From Streptomyces sp. DG2A-72 (GTDB lineage: Bacteria; Actinomycetota; Actinomycetes; Streptomycetales; Streptomycetaceae): DNA of 64,000 bases. The translations under genes were made by a program, and so were the position numbers. The notes beneath the pieces are model-generated. The model was not told the DNA's origin and ran no database searches. It saw nothing but the letters and a program-made list of their open reading frames with translations. The stretch covers positions 2,628,001 through 2,692,000 of the forward strand of contig NZ_JASTLC010000001.1 in assembly GCF_030499575.1 (NCBI RefSeq), given 5' to 3'. Shown piece after piece: positions 53,216 to 61,923 of the stretch. Within the stretch, counting starts at the first letter, position 1, and each line of letters starts with the position of its first letter.

Positions 53216-53919
53216 AGCCGGCGGCTCGGGCCCGCCCAGCGGCGGTCGTGGCGGTAGGCACGGCGGAGGGACTTGGCGCGGGCGCGGGGGCGGCGGCGGT
53301 AGAAGCGCTTGGCCCAGGGGGAGCCGGGGCGGGCCAGGCGGATCGTGCCGACCACGGCGATGATCGGGACGATGACGCCGAAGATCGCGGTGCGGGCCTT
53401 GCCCTTGCTCAGGGCGAGCAGCGAGAAGGCGAAGTTCGTGAGGACGGTGCTGATGACGGTGGAGCGGTTCTGCAGGTCGTCGTCGTCCAGGTCGTTGACG
53501 CCGAAGGGGGTGTAGCCGACGAGGACCAGGCCGACGAGGGCGGCGGTCAGCACCACGACCTCCACGCTCTTGCGGCCCGCTTCCGTCCAGTAGACGTCGT
53601 CGAGGTGGAGGATCAGGGCGAACTCGTCGAGGAGGAGGCCCGCGCCGATGCCGAAGATCACGGCGGCGAGGGCCGAGCCGAAGCCGCGGGTGCCGCCGGC
53701 TACCGCGCCGAAGCCGCCGATGACGGTGAGGACGACTCCGGGGACGACGTGATGGATGTGTACGCCGCCGGCCTTGATGTTGCCGAAGGGGCCCTTGCCT
53801 GCGCGGATCAGGCGGGTGATGAGGCGGGTGACGAGGAAGGTGACGACGAAGGCGGTCAGGGCGAGGAGCAGGGGGAGTTTGCCCGGTTCGATGATGTTGT
53901 GCTCCAGCCAGTGCCCCAT
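53152..53919 (-). CDS. Polytopic membrane protein, unknown function
   Basis: A 255-residue protein with about five spans: LPLLLALTAFVVTFLVT, VVPGVVLTVIGGFGAV, ALAAVIFGIGAGLLLDEFAL, VVVLTAALVGLVLVGY and IFGVIVPIIAVVGTIRL. Conserved-looking polar features are VHIHHVVPG after span 1 and LDEFALILHLDDVYW in span 3, which put His and Asp residues within the membrane. The C-terminus is a basic tail (RFYRRRPRARAKSLRRAYR). I do not recognise the family with certainty. The start is ATG at 53919. Its 3-prime end overlaps the rhomboid-like gene on the other strand. Confidence 0.82.
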   Translation of the reverse strand: MGHWLEHNIIEPGKLPLLLALTAFVVTFLVTRLITRLIRAGKGPFGNIKAGGVHIHHVVPGVVLTVIGGFGAVAGGTRGFGSALAAVIFGIGAGLLLDEFALILHLDDVYWTEAGRKSVEVVVLTAALVGLVLVGYTPFGVNDLDDDDLQNRSTVISTVLTNFAFSLLALSKGKARTAIFGVIVPIIAVVGTIRLARPGSPWAKRFYRRRPRARAKSLRRAYRHDRRWAGPSRRLQDWIGGKPDPVEPARSVDRR

Positions 53920-53988
53920 GTGTGACAGTTTGCCCGGAGTGGGGGTGGGTGTCGTGTCGGTGCGGCGTGTGGGGTGGTTGCGGAGGGG

Positions 53989-54027
53989 GTGGGTCGCGCA
54001 GCCCGGCGCTTGCGGGGTGCCGCGCAG
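53989..54027. repeat. Divergent member of the dispersed intergenic repeat (variant C), second copy
   Basis: GTGGGTCGCGCAGCCCGGCG, then CTTGCGGGGTGCCGCGCAG. The GGTCGCGCAG edge matches the type A family. The body GCCCGGCGCTTGCGGGGTGC matches the copy at 167-203. It lies 26 bases before the cobS start. Confidence 0.55.
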
Positions 54028-54052
54028 TTGGGCGCGGTTGTAGCCTTCCCGG

Positions 54053-54835
54053 ATGTCCAGGACCCCTCCCCTTCATGGCCTTCGTTTTGCCTTTGGGACG
54101 CTCAGCGTGCTGCCTGTGAAGGTGGTGCGGTGGGATCGGGGGGCTGCGCGGGGTGGCATGTTGGGTGCTCCGTTGGTCGGGGGCGTCGTGGGGGGTGCCG
54201 CGGCCGGGCTCGGGCTCCTGTTGCTGCTTGTTGGTGCCGCGCCCCTGCTCGCCGCCGTGGCCACCGTGGCCGTGCCCACCGTGCTCACTCGGGGGCTGCA
54301 CCTCGACGGGCTGGCCGACACCGCCGATGGGCTCGGCAGCGGGAAGCCCGCGGAGGATGCGCTGCGGATCATGAAGCAGTCGGACATCGGGCCGTTCGGT
54401 GTGATCACGCTCGTGTTCGTGCTCCTCGCCCAGGTGGCCGCCCTGACCGAGGCTTACGACGGCTCCTGGGCCCGGGGTGCCTTCGCCGCCGTCGTCTCCG
54501 CGACCGTCGGCCGGCTGGCGCTCACGACCGCCGCGCGGACCGGGGTGCCGGCCGCGCGGCCGGAGGGGCTGGGGGCCACGGTCGCCGGAGTCGTGCCGGT
54601 GCGCGGGGCGGTGCTGGCCGCCCTCGCGGTCACCGGGCTGGCCGCCGGCGCGGGCGCGGCCTTCGGGGCGTACGGCATCGTCCAGGCGGGCGCCGCCGTC
54701 GTCCTCGCCCTCTCCGCCGCCGAGCTTCTGCTGCGGCACTGCGTCCGCCGCTTCGGCGGGGTCACCGGTGATGTCTTCGGCGGGCTCGAGGAGACGGCGG
54801 CGACGGCGGCGCTCGTCGTTCTGTCACTGGGCTGA
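54053..54835 (+). CDS. cobS: Adenosylcobinamide-GDP ribazoletransferase
   Basis: A 260-residue, multi-span membrane enzyme that joins adenosylcobinamide-GDP and alpha-ribazole in the last step of cobalamin assembly. LRFAFGTLSVLPVKVV opens it, and TRGLHLDGLADTADGLGSGK with DALRIMKQSDIGPFGV carries the acidic metal-binding signature (Asp residues near 86-105). LIP-type C-terminal spans follow, with RRFGGVTGDVFGGLEE near 235. The ATG at 54053 is used. Together with cobU and cobT this gives the full lower-loop set within 7.5 kb, interrupted by unrelated genes. Confidence 0.95.
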   Translation: MSRTPPLHGLRFAFGTLSVLPVKVVRWDRGAARGGMLGAPLVGGVVGGAAAGLGLLLLLVGAAPLLAAVATVAVPTVLTRGLHLDGLADTADGLGSGKPAEDALRIMKQSDIGPFGVITLVFVLLAQVAALTEAYDGSWARGAFAAVVSATVGRLALTTAARTGVPAARPEGLGATVAGVVPVRGAVLAALAVTGLAAGAGAAFGAYGIVQAGAAVVLALSAAELLLRHCVRRFGGVTGDVFGGLEETAATAALVVLSLG

Positions 54836-54926
54836 CACGAAATCCCGCTCGGCCCTTCGCTCCCACGCTCCCGTCACTAGTCTCGTCCGCCGAAACCGAC
54901 AAGTGACCGTCATCGGGGGGACGTCC

Positions 54927-55556
54927 ATGCCGAAACTTCGCCGTACCGCGGCCTGGCTCATCGACTTCGCTCTGGTGGTCGCGCTGGCCACCGGGCTCGC
55001 CGTGCTCACCTTCCACCGGATATCCGCGCTCGTCACCGATGTGCCCGAACTCGCCACGCGCAGCGGTTTCGACCTGCTGACCTCACGCGGCGACGTCATC
55101 GACGCCTCGGAGAACCTGGGCCTCTCCGTGTGGAACAAGTCGGTGCTCTACGTCGAGCAGGCCTTCGGGCTGCTGATCGTGGTCACCTTCCTGTACCAGT
55201 GGGCCTCGTTGACCTTCCTCGGCCGCACCCTGGGCAAGGCCCTGACGGGGCTGAAGGTCACCCCCCGCGCGGGACGCCGGGCCGCGCTGCGGGCCGCGGT
55301 CACCACCACGGCGGACGTCGTCGTGTACGCGCTCGCCTGCGTCCTGCTGATCGAGGGGCAGTTCGTACTCTCCGTGCTGGTGTGGGCCCTCGCCGTCGCG
55401 GCCTTCTTCTGCAACGCCCTGCCCGTGCTCGGCCCCAACTGCCGCTCCCTCGCCGACCGGCTGGCCGGCACGGAGGTCACGGGCCTCGGGCCGGCCACGT
55501 CCGGGATGCCCCAGCCGGCCGTCGGCATGTACGGCAACGCACCCCACGGGTGGTGA
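54927..55556 (+). CDS. RDD-family membrane protein
   Basis: A 209-residue protein with the RDD layout: RRTAAWLIDFALVVALATGL opens it, a long extracytoplasmic loop (about 35-70) follows, and TFLGRTLGKALTGLKV sits before the last two spans (ADVVVYALACVLLIEG, VLSVLVWALAVAAFFCNAL). The Arg-Asp-Asp signature is partial (Arg6 and Asp14). RDD proteins are often small membrane accessories or Na+/H+ antiporter-like; no substrate is assignable. The ATG at 54927 has GGGGGG about seven bases upstream. It is 91 bases after cobS. Confidence 0.85.
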   Translation: MPKLRRTAAWLIDFALVVALATGLAVLTFHRISALVTDVPELATRSGFDLLTSRGDVIDASENLGLSVWNKSVLYVEQAFGLLIVVTFLYQWASLTFLGRTLGKALTGLKVTPRAGRRAALRAAVTTTADVVVYALACVLLIEGQFVLSVLVWALAVAAFFCNALPVLGPNCRSLADRLAGTEVTGLGPATSGMPQPAVGMYGNAPHGW

Positions 55557-55773
55557 GCATCCGGAAGTTGCCATGACGCCACCGACGGGTGAACGCCCGA
55601 GGGCGGAGCGAACGCTCATACGCGCGTAGGCTCGGTCCCGGGTGTTCGCCGACAGGGTGAAGGCCCCGGACGAGTCCAACCCTCAGGCCAGGTCTAGGGT
55701 CGGCCGACGGGCCCGGTCGACCCACTCCCATCGGCCACAGCAACTTCACATTCGGAAGCGAGATATCACCACC

Positions 55774-57303
55774 GTGACTGCTCTCACTCTCAGCACCGCC
55801 TCGGCGCCCGGCCTGCGGGCCGACGCGATCGTGATCGGTGTCGCCAAGGGCGCCAAGGGACCCGTCGTCGCACCGGGCGCCGAGGCCGTGGACAAGGCTT
55901 ACGACGGCAGGCTCGCCGGCGTCCTGGAGACCCTCGGTGCCTCCGGTGCCGAGGGCGAGGTGACGAAGCTCCCCGCGCCGTCGGGCTTCAAGGCACCGCT
56001 CGTGGTGGCGGTCGGCCTGGGCGCCGAGCCGCAGAAGGACGCCCAGTTCGACGGCGAGACGCTGCGCAAGGCCGCCGGTACGGCCGCCCGCGCCCTGGCC
56101 GGAACCAAGAAGGCCGCCTTCGCCCTACCGCTCACGGACGCCGCCGACGCCGGTGCCGTCGCGGAGGGCGCGCTGCTGGGCGCGTACTCCTTCGACACCT
56201 ACAAGGAGAACGGCAAGGGCGGCAAGGACGCGAAGAACGGCAAGGCGCCGCTCGCCGAGGTCGCCCTGCTCGGCGGCAAGCCCCGCGACAAGGCGTACAA
56301 GGCGGCCGTCGAGCGCGCCACCGCCGTCTCCGAGGAGCTGAACCGCGCCCGCGACCTGATCAACACCCCGCCGAACGACCTCAACCCGGAGTCCTTCGCC
56401 GCCGTCGCCCAGACCGCGGCCAAGGAGCACGGCATCAAGGCGCAGGTGCTCGACGTGAAGGCCCTGGAGAAGGGCGGCTACGGCGGCATCCTGGGCGTCG
56501 GCGTCGGTTCGGCCGCCGGTCCCCGGCTGGTCAAGCTGTCGTACACGCACGCCAAGGCGAAGAAGCACCTCGCCTTCGTCGGCAAGGGCATCACGTACGA
56601 CTCGGGCGGCATCTCGCTGAAGCCGGCCGGGCACAACGAGACGATGAAGTGCGACATGAGCGGTGCGGCGGCCGTCTTCGGCGCCGTCGTCGCCGCCGCG
56701 CGCCTCGGGCTCGAGGTCAATGTCACCGGCTGGCTGGCGCTGGCAGAGAACATGCCGTCGGGCACGGCGACGCGGCCGGGTGACGTGCTGCGGATGTACA
56801 GCGGCAAGACCGTGGAGGTGCTCAACACCGACGCGGAGGGGCGGCTTGTGCTCGCGGACGCGCTGTGGGCCGCCTCCGAGGAGAAGCCGGACGCGATTGT
56901 CGACGTGGCGACGCTGACCGGGGCGATGGTGCTGGCGCTGGGGAACCGGACGTTCGGGGTCATGGCCAACGACGAGGCGTTCCGCTCCGCGGTGTGCGAG
57001 GCCTCGGAGGAGGTCGGTGAGGCTGCGTGGCCGATGCCGTTGCCTGAGCACCTGCGTAAGGGGATGGATTCTCCCACTGCTGACATCGCGAACATGGGTG
57101 AGCGGATGGGTGGTGGGCTGGTCGCCGGTCTGTTCTTGCGCGAGTTCGTCGGCGAGGGCATCACCTGGGCGCACATCGACATCGCGGGGCCGGCCTTCAA
57201 TGAGCAAGGGCCCTTCGGGTACACGCCGAAGGGTGGTACGGGGTCGGCTGTGCGGACGTTGGTGCGGCTTGCCGAGCTGACGGCTGCGGGGGATCTGGGG
57301 TGA
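55774..57303 (+). CDS. pepA: Leucyl aminopeptidase (M17)
   Basis: A 509-residue cytosolic aminopeptidase. The C-terminal M17 domain has VGKGITYDSGGISLKPAG near 267, MKCDMSGAAAVFGAV, the signature NTDAEGRLVLADAL near 350, and GERMGGGLVAG. The two-metal ligands (Lys, Asp, Asp, Glu) are intact. It removes N-terminal residues from peptides. The GTG at 55774 is chosen because ALTLSTASAPGLRADAIV aligns with the usual start; the frame before it has no conserved sequence. The N-terminal domain has a Lys-rich insert near 145-165 (ENGKGGKDAKNGKAPL). A type A repeat follows. Confidence 0.96.
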   Translation: MTALTLSTASAPGLRADAIVIGVAKGAKGPVVAPGAEAVDKAYDGRLAGVLETLGASGAEGEVTKLPAPSGFKAPLVVAVGLGAEPQKDAQFDGETLRKAAGTAARALAGTKKAAFALPLTDAADAGAVAEGALLGAYSFDTYKENGKGGKDAKNGKAPLAEVALLGGKPRDKAYKAAVERATAVSEELNRARDLINTPPNDLNPESFAAVAQTAAKEHGIKAQVLDVKALEKGGYGGILGVGVGSAAGPRLVKLSYTHAKAKKHLAFVGKGITYDSGGISLKPAGHNETMKCDMSGAAAVFGAVVAAARLGLEVNVTGWLALAENMPSGTATRPGDVLRMYSGKTVEVLNTDAEGRLVLADALWAASEEKPDAIVDVATLTGAMVLALGNRTFGVMANDEAFRSAVCEASEEVGEAAWPMPLPEHLRKGMDSPTADIANMGERMGGGLVAGLFLREFVGEGITWAHIDIAGPAFNEQGPFGYTPKGGTGSAVRTLVRLAELTAAGDLG

Positions 57304-57355
57304 TGTTCGCCTAGGGGGTCGGTCCTGTCCGTCGTATCGCGGCTGCGGGGGTGTG

Positions 57356-57388
57356 GGGGCTGGTCGCGCAGTTCCCCGCGCCCCTAGG
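57356..57388 (-). repeat. Dispersed intergenic repeat, type A copy 8
   Basis: On plus: GGGGCTGGTCGCGCAGTTCC, then CCGCGCCCCTAGG. It lies 53 bases after the pepA stop. The rest of 57304-57584 holds a short stem GTGCC/GGCAC (57453-57479) before lpdA and nothing else I recognise. Confidence 0.85.
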
Positions 57389-57584
57389 TGCGTCACCTCG
57401 CCGTGCGTTTCAAAGGTGCTGTGTCTCACACCCCGGCCCCGCGTCTCGTCCTGTGCCGACAAGTGCGAAGATGGGGCACGGCAGGACAGGGCCCCACCGA
57501 AGGGCCGAAGAGTAGCGGCCGGACACCAGCCGCCTGCCGGTCACCGCAGACCGGCGTACGGCGCACATGCATGGAGGACGTGAC

Positions 57585-58973
57585 GTGGCGAACGACGCCA
57601 GCACCGTTTTCGACCTAGTGATCCTCGGCGGTGGTAGCGGTGGTTACGCCGCGGCCCTGCGCGGGGCGCAGCTGGGCCTGGACGTCGCCCTGATCGAGAA
57701 GGACAAGGTCGGCGGTACCTGCCTGCACCGGGGTTGCATTCCCACCAAGGCCCTGCTGCACGCGGGCGAGATCGCCGACCAGGCCCGCGAGAGCGAGCAG
57801 TTCGGTGTGAAGGCCACGTTCGAGGGCATCGACATCGCCGGGGTCCACAAGTACAAGGACGGCGTGATCGCCGGTCTGTACAAGGGGCTCCAGGGGCTCG
57901 TCGCCTCGCGCAAGGTCACCTACATCGAGGGTGAGGGGCGGCTCTCCTCCCCCACCTCCGTCGACGTCAACGGCCGGCGCGTCCAGGGCCGCCACGTCCT
58001 GCTGGCGACCGGCTCCGTGCCGAAGTCGCTGCCGGGCCTGGAGATCGACGGCAATCGCATCATCTCTTCGGACCACGCCCTCGTCCTGGACCGCGTACCG
58101 CAGTCCGCGATCATCCTGGGCGGCGGTGTCATCGGCGTCGAGTTCGCCTCCGCCTGGAAGTCCTTCGGCTCCGACGTCACCGTCATCGAGGGCCTGAAGC
58201 ACCTCGTCCCGGTCGAGGACGAGAACTCCTCCAAGCTTCTTGAGCGCGCGTTCCGCAAGCGCGGCATCAAGTTCAACCTGGGCACCTTCTTCTCGAAGGC
58301 CGAGTACACCGCGAACGGTGTCAAGGTCACCCTCGCCGACGGCAAGGAGTTCGAGGCCGAGGTCCTGCTCGTCGCCGTCGGCCGCGGTCCGGTCTCCGCC
58401 GGTCTCGGCTACGAGGAGCAGGGCGTCGCCATGGACCGCGGCTACGTCCTCGTCGACGAGTACATGCGTACCAACGTCCCGACCATCTCCGCCGTCGGCG
58501 ACCTGGTCCCGACGCTCCAGCTCGCGCACGTCGGCTTCGCCGAGGGCATCCTGGTGGCGGAGCGTCTGGCCGGTCTGAAGACCGTTCCGATCGACTACGA
58601 CGGTGTCCCGCGGGTGACCTACTGCCACCCCGAGGTCGCCTCCGTCGGCATCACCGAGGCCAAGGCCAAGGAGATCTACGGCGCGGACAAGGTCGTCGCT
58701 CTGAAGTACAACCTCGCGGGCAACGGCAAGAGCAAGATCCTGAACACCGCGGGCGAGATCAAGCTCGTCCAGGTCAAGGACGGTGCGGTGGTCGGCGTCC
58801 ACATGGTCGGCGACCGCATGGGCGAGCAGGTCGGCGAGGCCCAGCTGATCTACAACTGGGAGGCGCTGCCGGCCGAGGTCGCCCAGCTCGTCCACGCCCA
58901 CCCGACGCAGAACGAGGCGCTCGGCGAGGCCCACCTCGCCCTGGCCGGCAAGCCGCTCCACTCGCACGACTGA
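57585..58973 (+). CDS. lpdA: Dihydrolipoyl dehydrogenase (E3)
   Basis: A 462-residue flavoenzyme that reoxidises dihydrolipoyl groups of 2-oxoacid dehydrogenase complexes with NAD. VILGGGSGGYAAALRGAQLG near 12-31 binds FAD; the redox pair is Cys46 and Cys51 in GGTCLHRGCIP; AIILGGGVIGVEFASAW is the NAD fold; and HAHPTQNEALGEA near 438 carries the base His. I chose GTG at 57585, with GGAGG eight bases before it. sucB follows after 59 bases, so E3 and E2 are co-expressed. Confidence 0.97.
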   Translation: MANDASTVFDLVILGGGSGGYAAALRGAQLGLDVALIEKDKVGGTCLHRGCIPTKALLHAGEIADQARESEQFGVKATFEGIDIAGVHKYKDGVIAGLYKGLQGLVASRKVTYIEGEGRLSSPTSVDVNGRRVQGRHVLLATGSVPKSLPGLEIDGNRIISSDHALVLDRVPQSAIILGGGVIGVEFASAWKSFGSDVTVIEGLKHLVPVEDENSSKLLERAFRKRGIKFNLGTFFSKAEYTANGVKVTLADGKEFEAEVLLVAVGRGPVSAGLGYEEQGVAMDRGYVLVDEYMRTNVPTISAVGDLVPTLQLAHVGFAEGILVAERLAGLKTVPIDYDGVPRVTYCHPEVASVGITEAKAKEIYGADKVVALKYNLAGNGKSKILNTAGEIKLVQVKDGAVVGVHMVGDRMGEQVGEAQLIYNWEALPAEVAQLVHAHPTQNEALGEAHLALAGKPLHSHD

Positions 58974-59032
58974 CCCTCGGTCGACGAAGCGACGACTCAG
59001 ACTTCCGCAATTCGTAAGGAGCAACCGAAACC

Positions 59033-60841
59033 ATGGCGGTTTCCGTAACCCTTCCGGCGCTCGGCGAGAGCGTCACCGAGGGCACTGTCACTCGCTGGCT
59101 GAAGGCCGAGGGTGAGCGCGTCGAGGCCGACGAGCCGCTGCTCGAGGTCTCCACCGACAAGGTCGACACCGAGATCCCCTCCCCCGCCGCCGGCGTCCTG
59201 GCCTCCATCAAGGTCGCCGAGGACGAGACGGTCGAGGTCGGCGCCGAGCTGGCTGTCATCGACGACGGCACGGGCGCGGCTGACGCCACCCCGCCTGTGG
59301 CTGAGGTACCGGCCCCGGCGCCCGAGCCCGCCCCGGCCGCCGCCGCACCGTCCACCGAGCAGGCCGCCCCGGCTCCGGCGCCCACCGCCGAGGCCACCGC
59401 CGGCTCCGCCGAGGGCACGGACGTGGTCCTGCCCGCGCTCGGCGAGTCCGTCACCGAGGGCACCGTCACCCGCTGGCTGAAGTCGGTCGGTGACAGCGTC
59501 GAGGCCGACGAGCCGCTGCTGGAGGTGTCGACGGACAAGGTCGACACCGAGATCCCGGCGCCCACCTCCGGCACGCTGCTGGAGATCGTGGTCGGCGAGG
59601 ACGAGACGGCCGAGGTCGGCGCCAAGCTGGCCGTCATCGGCGTCGCGGGTGCCGCTCCGGCGGCAGCCCCGGCCCCGGCGGCTCCGGCTCCCGCCGCCGC
59701 TGCCCCGGCTCCGGCCGCGCCCGTGGCTCCGGCTGCCCCCGCGGCTCCTGCCGCCCCGGCCGCGCCCGCCGCTGCCGCCCCGGCTCCGGCCCAGCCCGCC
59801 GCTCCGGCTCCCGCGCCTGCCGCTCCGGCCCCCCCGTCGGCGGAGCCGACTAAGGCAGCACAGCCCCCGGCCCCGGCCGCTCCGGCTCCCGCCGCGCAGG
59901 CCACCGACGAGGGCGCCTACGTCACCCCCCTGGTGCGCAAGCTCGCCGCCGAGAACGGCGTCGACCTGGCCACCGTCAAGGGCACCGGCGTCGGCGGCCG
60001 TATCCGCAAGCAGGACGTCATCGCCGCCGCCGAGGCCGCGAAGGCCGCCGCCGCTGCCCCGGCCCCCGCCGCGGCTGCTCCGGCCGCCGCGAAGAAGGCA
60101 CCGGCGCTGGAGGTCTCCCCCCTCCGTGGCCAGACCGTCAAGATGCCGCGCATCCGCAAGGTCATCGGCGACAACATGGTCAAGGCCCTGCACGAGCAGG
60201 CCCAGCTGTCCTCGGTCGTCGAGGTCGACGTCACCCGGCTGATGAAGCTGCGTGGCCGGGCCAAGGACGCGTTCGCGGCCCGTGAGGGCGTCAAGCTCTC
60301 CCCGATGCCGTTCTTCGTCAAGGCCGCGGCCCAGGCGCTGAAGGCGCACGCGCCCATCAACGCCAAGATCAACGAGGCCGAGGGGACCATCACCTACTTC
60401 GACACCGAGAACATCGGTATCGCGGTGGACTCCGAGAAGGGCCTGATGACCCCGGTCATCAAGAACGCCGGTGACCTCAACATCGCCGGTATCGCCAAGG
60501 CCACGGCCGACCTGGCGGGCAAGGTCCGGGCCAGCAAGATCACGCCGGACGAGCTGTCGGGCGCGACCTTCACCATCTCCAACACCGGTTCGCGCGGTGC
60601 GCTCTTCGACACGATCATCGTGCCGCCGGGCCAGGTCGCGATCCTCGGCATCGGCGCCACGGTCAAGCGCCCGGCCGTCATCGAGACGGAGGAGGGCACG
60701 GTCATCGGCGTCCGCGACATGACCTACCTGACCCTCTCCTACGACCACCGCCTGGTCGACGGCGCCGACGCGGCCCGTTACCTGACGGCGGTCAAGGCGA
60801 TCCTGGAGGCAGGCGAGTTCGAGGTCGAGCTCGGCCTGTAA
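59033..60841 (+). CDS. sucB: 2-oxoacid dehydrogenase E2 (dihydrolipoamide acyltransferase) with two lipoyl domains
   Basis: A 602-residue protein. Lipoyl domain 1 (about 2-77) has Lys43 in STDKVDTEI; lipoyl domain 2 (about 127-200) has the same block near Lys168. A very long Ala/Pro linker (about 205-290) leads to the E1/E3-binding domain [20 protein letters not shown] near 300, and a shorter linker to the catalytic core ending [14 protein letters not shown] near 571. Actinobacteria often use one such E2 in a mixed pyruvate/2-oxoglutarate complex. The start is ATG at 59033 with AAGGAGC upstream. A strong terminator follows. The symbol is by family; it may serve AceE. Confidence 0.93.
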   Translation: MAVSVTLPALGESVTEGTVTRWLKAEGERVEADEPLLEVSTDKVDTEIPSPAAGVLASIKVAEDETVEVGAELAVIDDGTGAADATPPVAEVPAPAPEPAPAAAAPSTEQAAPAPAPTAEATAGSAEGTDVVLPALGESVTEGTVTRWLKSVGDSVEADEPLLEVSTDKVDTEIPAPTSGTLLEIVVGEDETAEVGAKLAVIGVAGAAPAAAPAPAAPAPAAAAPAPAAPVAPAAPAAPAAPAAPAAAAPAPAQPAAPAPAPAAPAPPSAEPTKAAQPPAPAAPAPAAQATDEGAYVTPLVRKLAAENGVDLATVKGTGVGGRIRKQDVIAAAEAAKAAAAAPAPAAAAPAAAKKAPALEVSPLRGQTVKMPRIRKVIGDNMVKALHEQAQLSSVVEVDVTRLMKLRGRAKDAFAAREGVKLSPMPFFVKAAAQALKAHAPINAKINEAEGTITYFDTENIGIAVDSEKGLMTPVIKNAGDLNIAGIAKATADLAGKVRASKITPDELSGATFTISNTGSRGALFDTIIVPPGQVAILGIGATVKRPAVIETEEGTVIGVRDMTYLTLSYDHRLVDGADAARYLTAVKAILEAGEFEVELGL

Positions 60842-60857
60842 TCAGCCACTTCGCTTG

Positions 60858-60899
60858 CACGGCGCCCCCGCCCGGAGTTTCCCGGGCGGGGGCGCCGTG
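60858..60899. terminator. Terminator of lpdA-sucB
   Basis: Arms CACGGCGCCCCCGCCCGG (60858-60875) and CCGGGCGGGGGCGCCGTG (60882-60899) form a perfect 18-bp stem with a six-base loop, 17 bases after the sucB stop. It is one of the strongest hairpins in the window. Confidence 0.85.
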
Positions 60900-60986
60900 T
60901 TTGTACCGTCACTGCGCGGTGTAACTCTCCTCTCACCTGCATGGAAGCGCCCCCGTGCGCCCTTCCCGAACCGGCCGGTGGCCTTA

Positions 60987-61001
60987 TTGTCTAAACGTCA
61001 A
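60987..61001. promoter_or_regulatory. Imperfect palindrome before the GntR gene (possible auto-operator)
   Basis: TTGTC-TAAAC-GTCAA. The arms match in four of five positions. It is 20-34 bases before the GntR start and has the size and TTG...CAA ends often seen for FadR-subfamily operators. Confidence 0.3.
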
Positions 61002-61020
61002 ACGCCTTTAAGGAGCCCTC

Positions 61021-61644
61021 ATGACCGCCCCCGTCATCCACTCGCTGCGCGAACAGATCCGCGAGCACATCGTGGAGGGGATCGTCAGCGGGCGCTGGAA
61101 GCCGGGCGAGCGGATCGTGGAGCGGCGCATCGCGACCGAGCTGGAGGTCAGCCAGACGCCCGTACGGGAGGCACTGCGCGAGCTGGAGTCGCTGCGGCTG
61201 ATCGAGTCGGCGCCCAACAAGGGCGTACGGGTGCGGAATCTGACCGCCGCCGACCTGGAGGAGAGCTACCCGGTCCGGGCCGGCCTGGAGGCGATCGCGG
61301 CCGAGCTGGCGGCGGAGCGGCTGGCGCAGGACTGCTCGGCCCTGGAGCCGCACGTCGCCGCCCTCTACGACGCCGACGCCGCGTCGGACGGCACGGCGCA
61401 GGTACGGCACACGGTCGGCTTCCACCGGGAGCTGGTGCGGGCGGCCGGGAACTCGGTGCTGCTGCACACCTGGGAAGGGCTCGGCATCGAGGTCTTCACG
61501 GCGCTGTCGATCCGGTGGCTGGGGACGGTGCAGCAGTCGTACGCGGAGGAGCACGAGGAACTGGTGCAGGCGTTCCGGCGCCGGGACCCGCGGATCGCCG
61601 AGATCGTGAAGGCCCATGTGCTGGGGTGCGCACCGCGCGCCTGA
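61021..61644 (+). CDS. GntR-family transcriptional regulator, FadR/FCD subfamily
   Basis: A 207-residue regulator. The winged helix (about 1-75) has LREQIREHIVEGIVSGRWKP, IATELEVSQTPVREALREL and PNKGVRVRNLTAADLEE. The FCD effector domain has YPVRAGLEAIAAELAAERL, FHRELVRAAGNSVLLHTWE and EEHEELVQAFRRRDPRI, with the His and Asp residues that often bind a metal and an organic acid. The start ATG at 61021 has AAGGAG five bases upstream. It lies between sucB and aceE, so control of pyruvate dehydrogenase by a carboxylate signal is plausible, as PdhR does in E. coli. The effector is not known. Confidence 0.92.
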   Translation: MTAPVIHSLREQIREHIVEGIVSGRWKPGERIVERRIATELEVSQTPVREALRELESLRLIESAPNKGVRVRNLTAADLEESYPVRAGLEAIAAELAAERLAQDCSALEPHVAALYDADAASDGTAQVRHTVGFHRELVRAAGNSVLLHTWEGLGIEVFTALSIRWLGTVQQSYAEEHEELVQAFRRRDPRIAEIVKAHVLGCAPRA

Positions 61645-61786
61645 GGCCCCTCGAACACCGGAGCAGAGCCCCGCTCAAACGCTTCCCGACCTGCGAAAAT
61701 CCTTGCCCCGAGCGTCACCCCGTGCCACTGCCGAAGGCACCCCGTGCCGACTTTCTCGTGATCAAGAGGTTTTGCATCTCAACCCT

Positions 61787-61816
61787 TTGATCGATCATCG
61801 ATCAGGGAGTTACAGT
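61787..61816 (+). promoter_or_regulatory. aceE promoter with perfect operator-like palindrome
   Basis: TTGATC (61787-61792) and TACAGT (61811-61816) are 18 bases apart and fit a vegetative promoter. A perfect 17-base palindrome, TGATCGAT-C-ATCGATCA (61788-61804), starts in the -35 box and fills the spacer. The leader to the ATG at 61924 is about 100 bases and holds no other clear signal apart from GAGGAAGG before the start. Confidence 0.6.
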
Positions 61817-61923
61817 CGCCGATGAGCTTCCACCGAAGCTCCAGCCCTGTCCTGCCAAAGACCAAGGGCACCCCTGAACCCTTACCGATGAGGGAACCCC
61901 CTTCGACTGAGGAAGGCGGCGAC

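Noticed and set aside
59645..59920. Tandem DNA repeats in sucB
   Set aside because: They are codons of the normal Ala/Pro interdomain linker of an E2 protein.
61822..61923. Upstream in-frame ATG giving aceE a 34-residue extension
   Set aside because: The extension is Ser/Pro-rich and without homology, and the good ribosome site GAGGAAGG is placed for the ATG at 61924.
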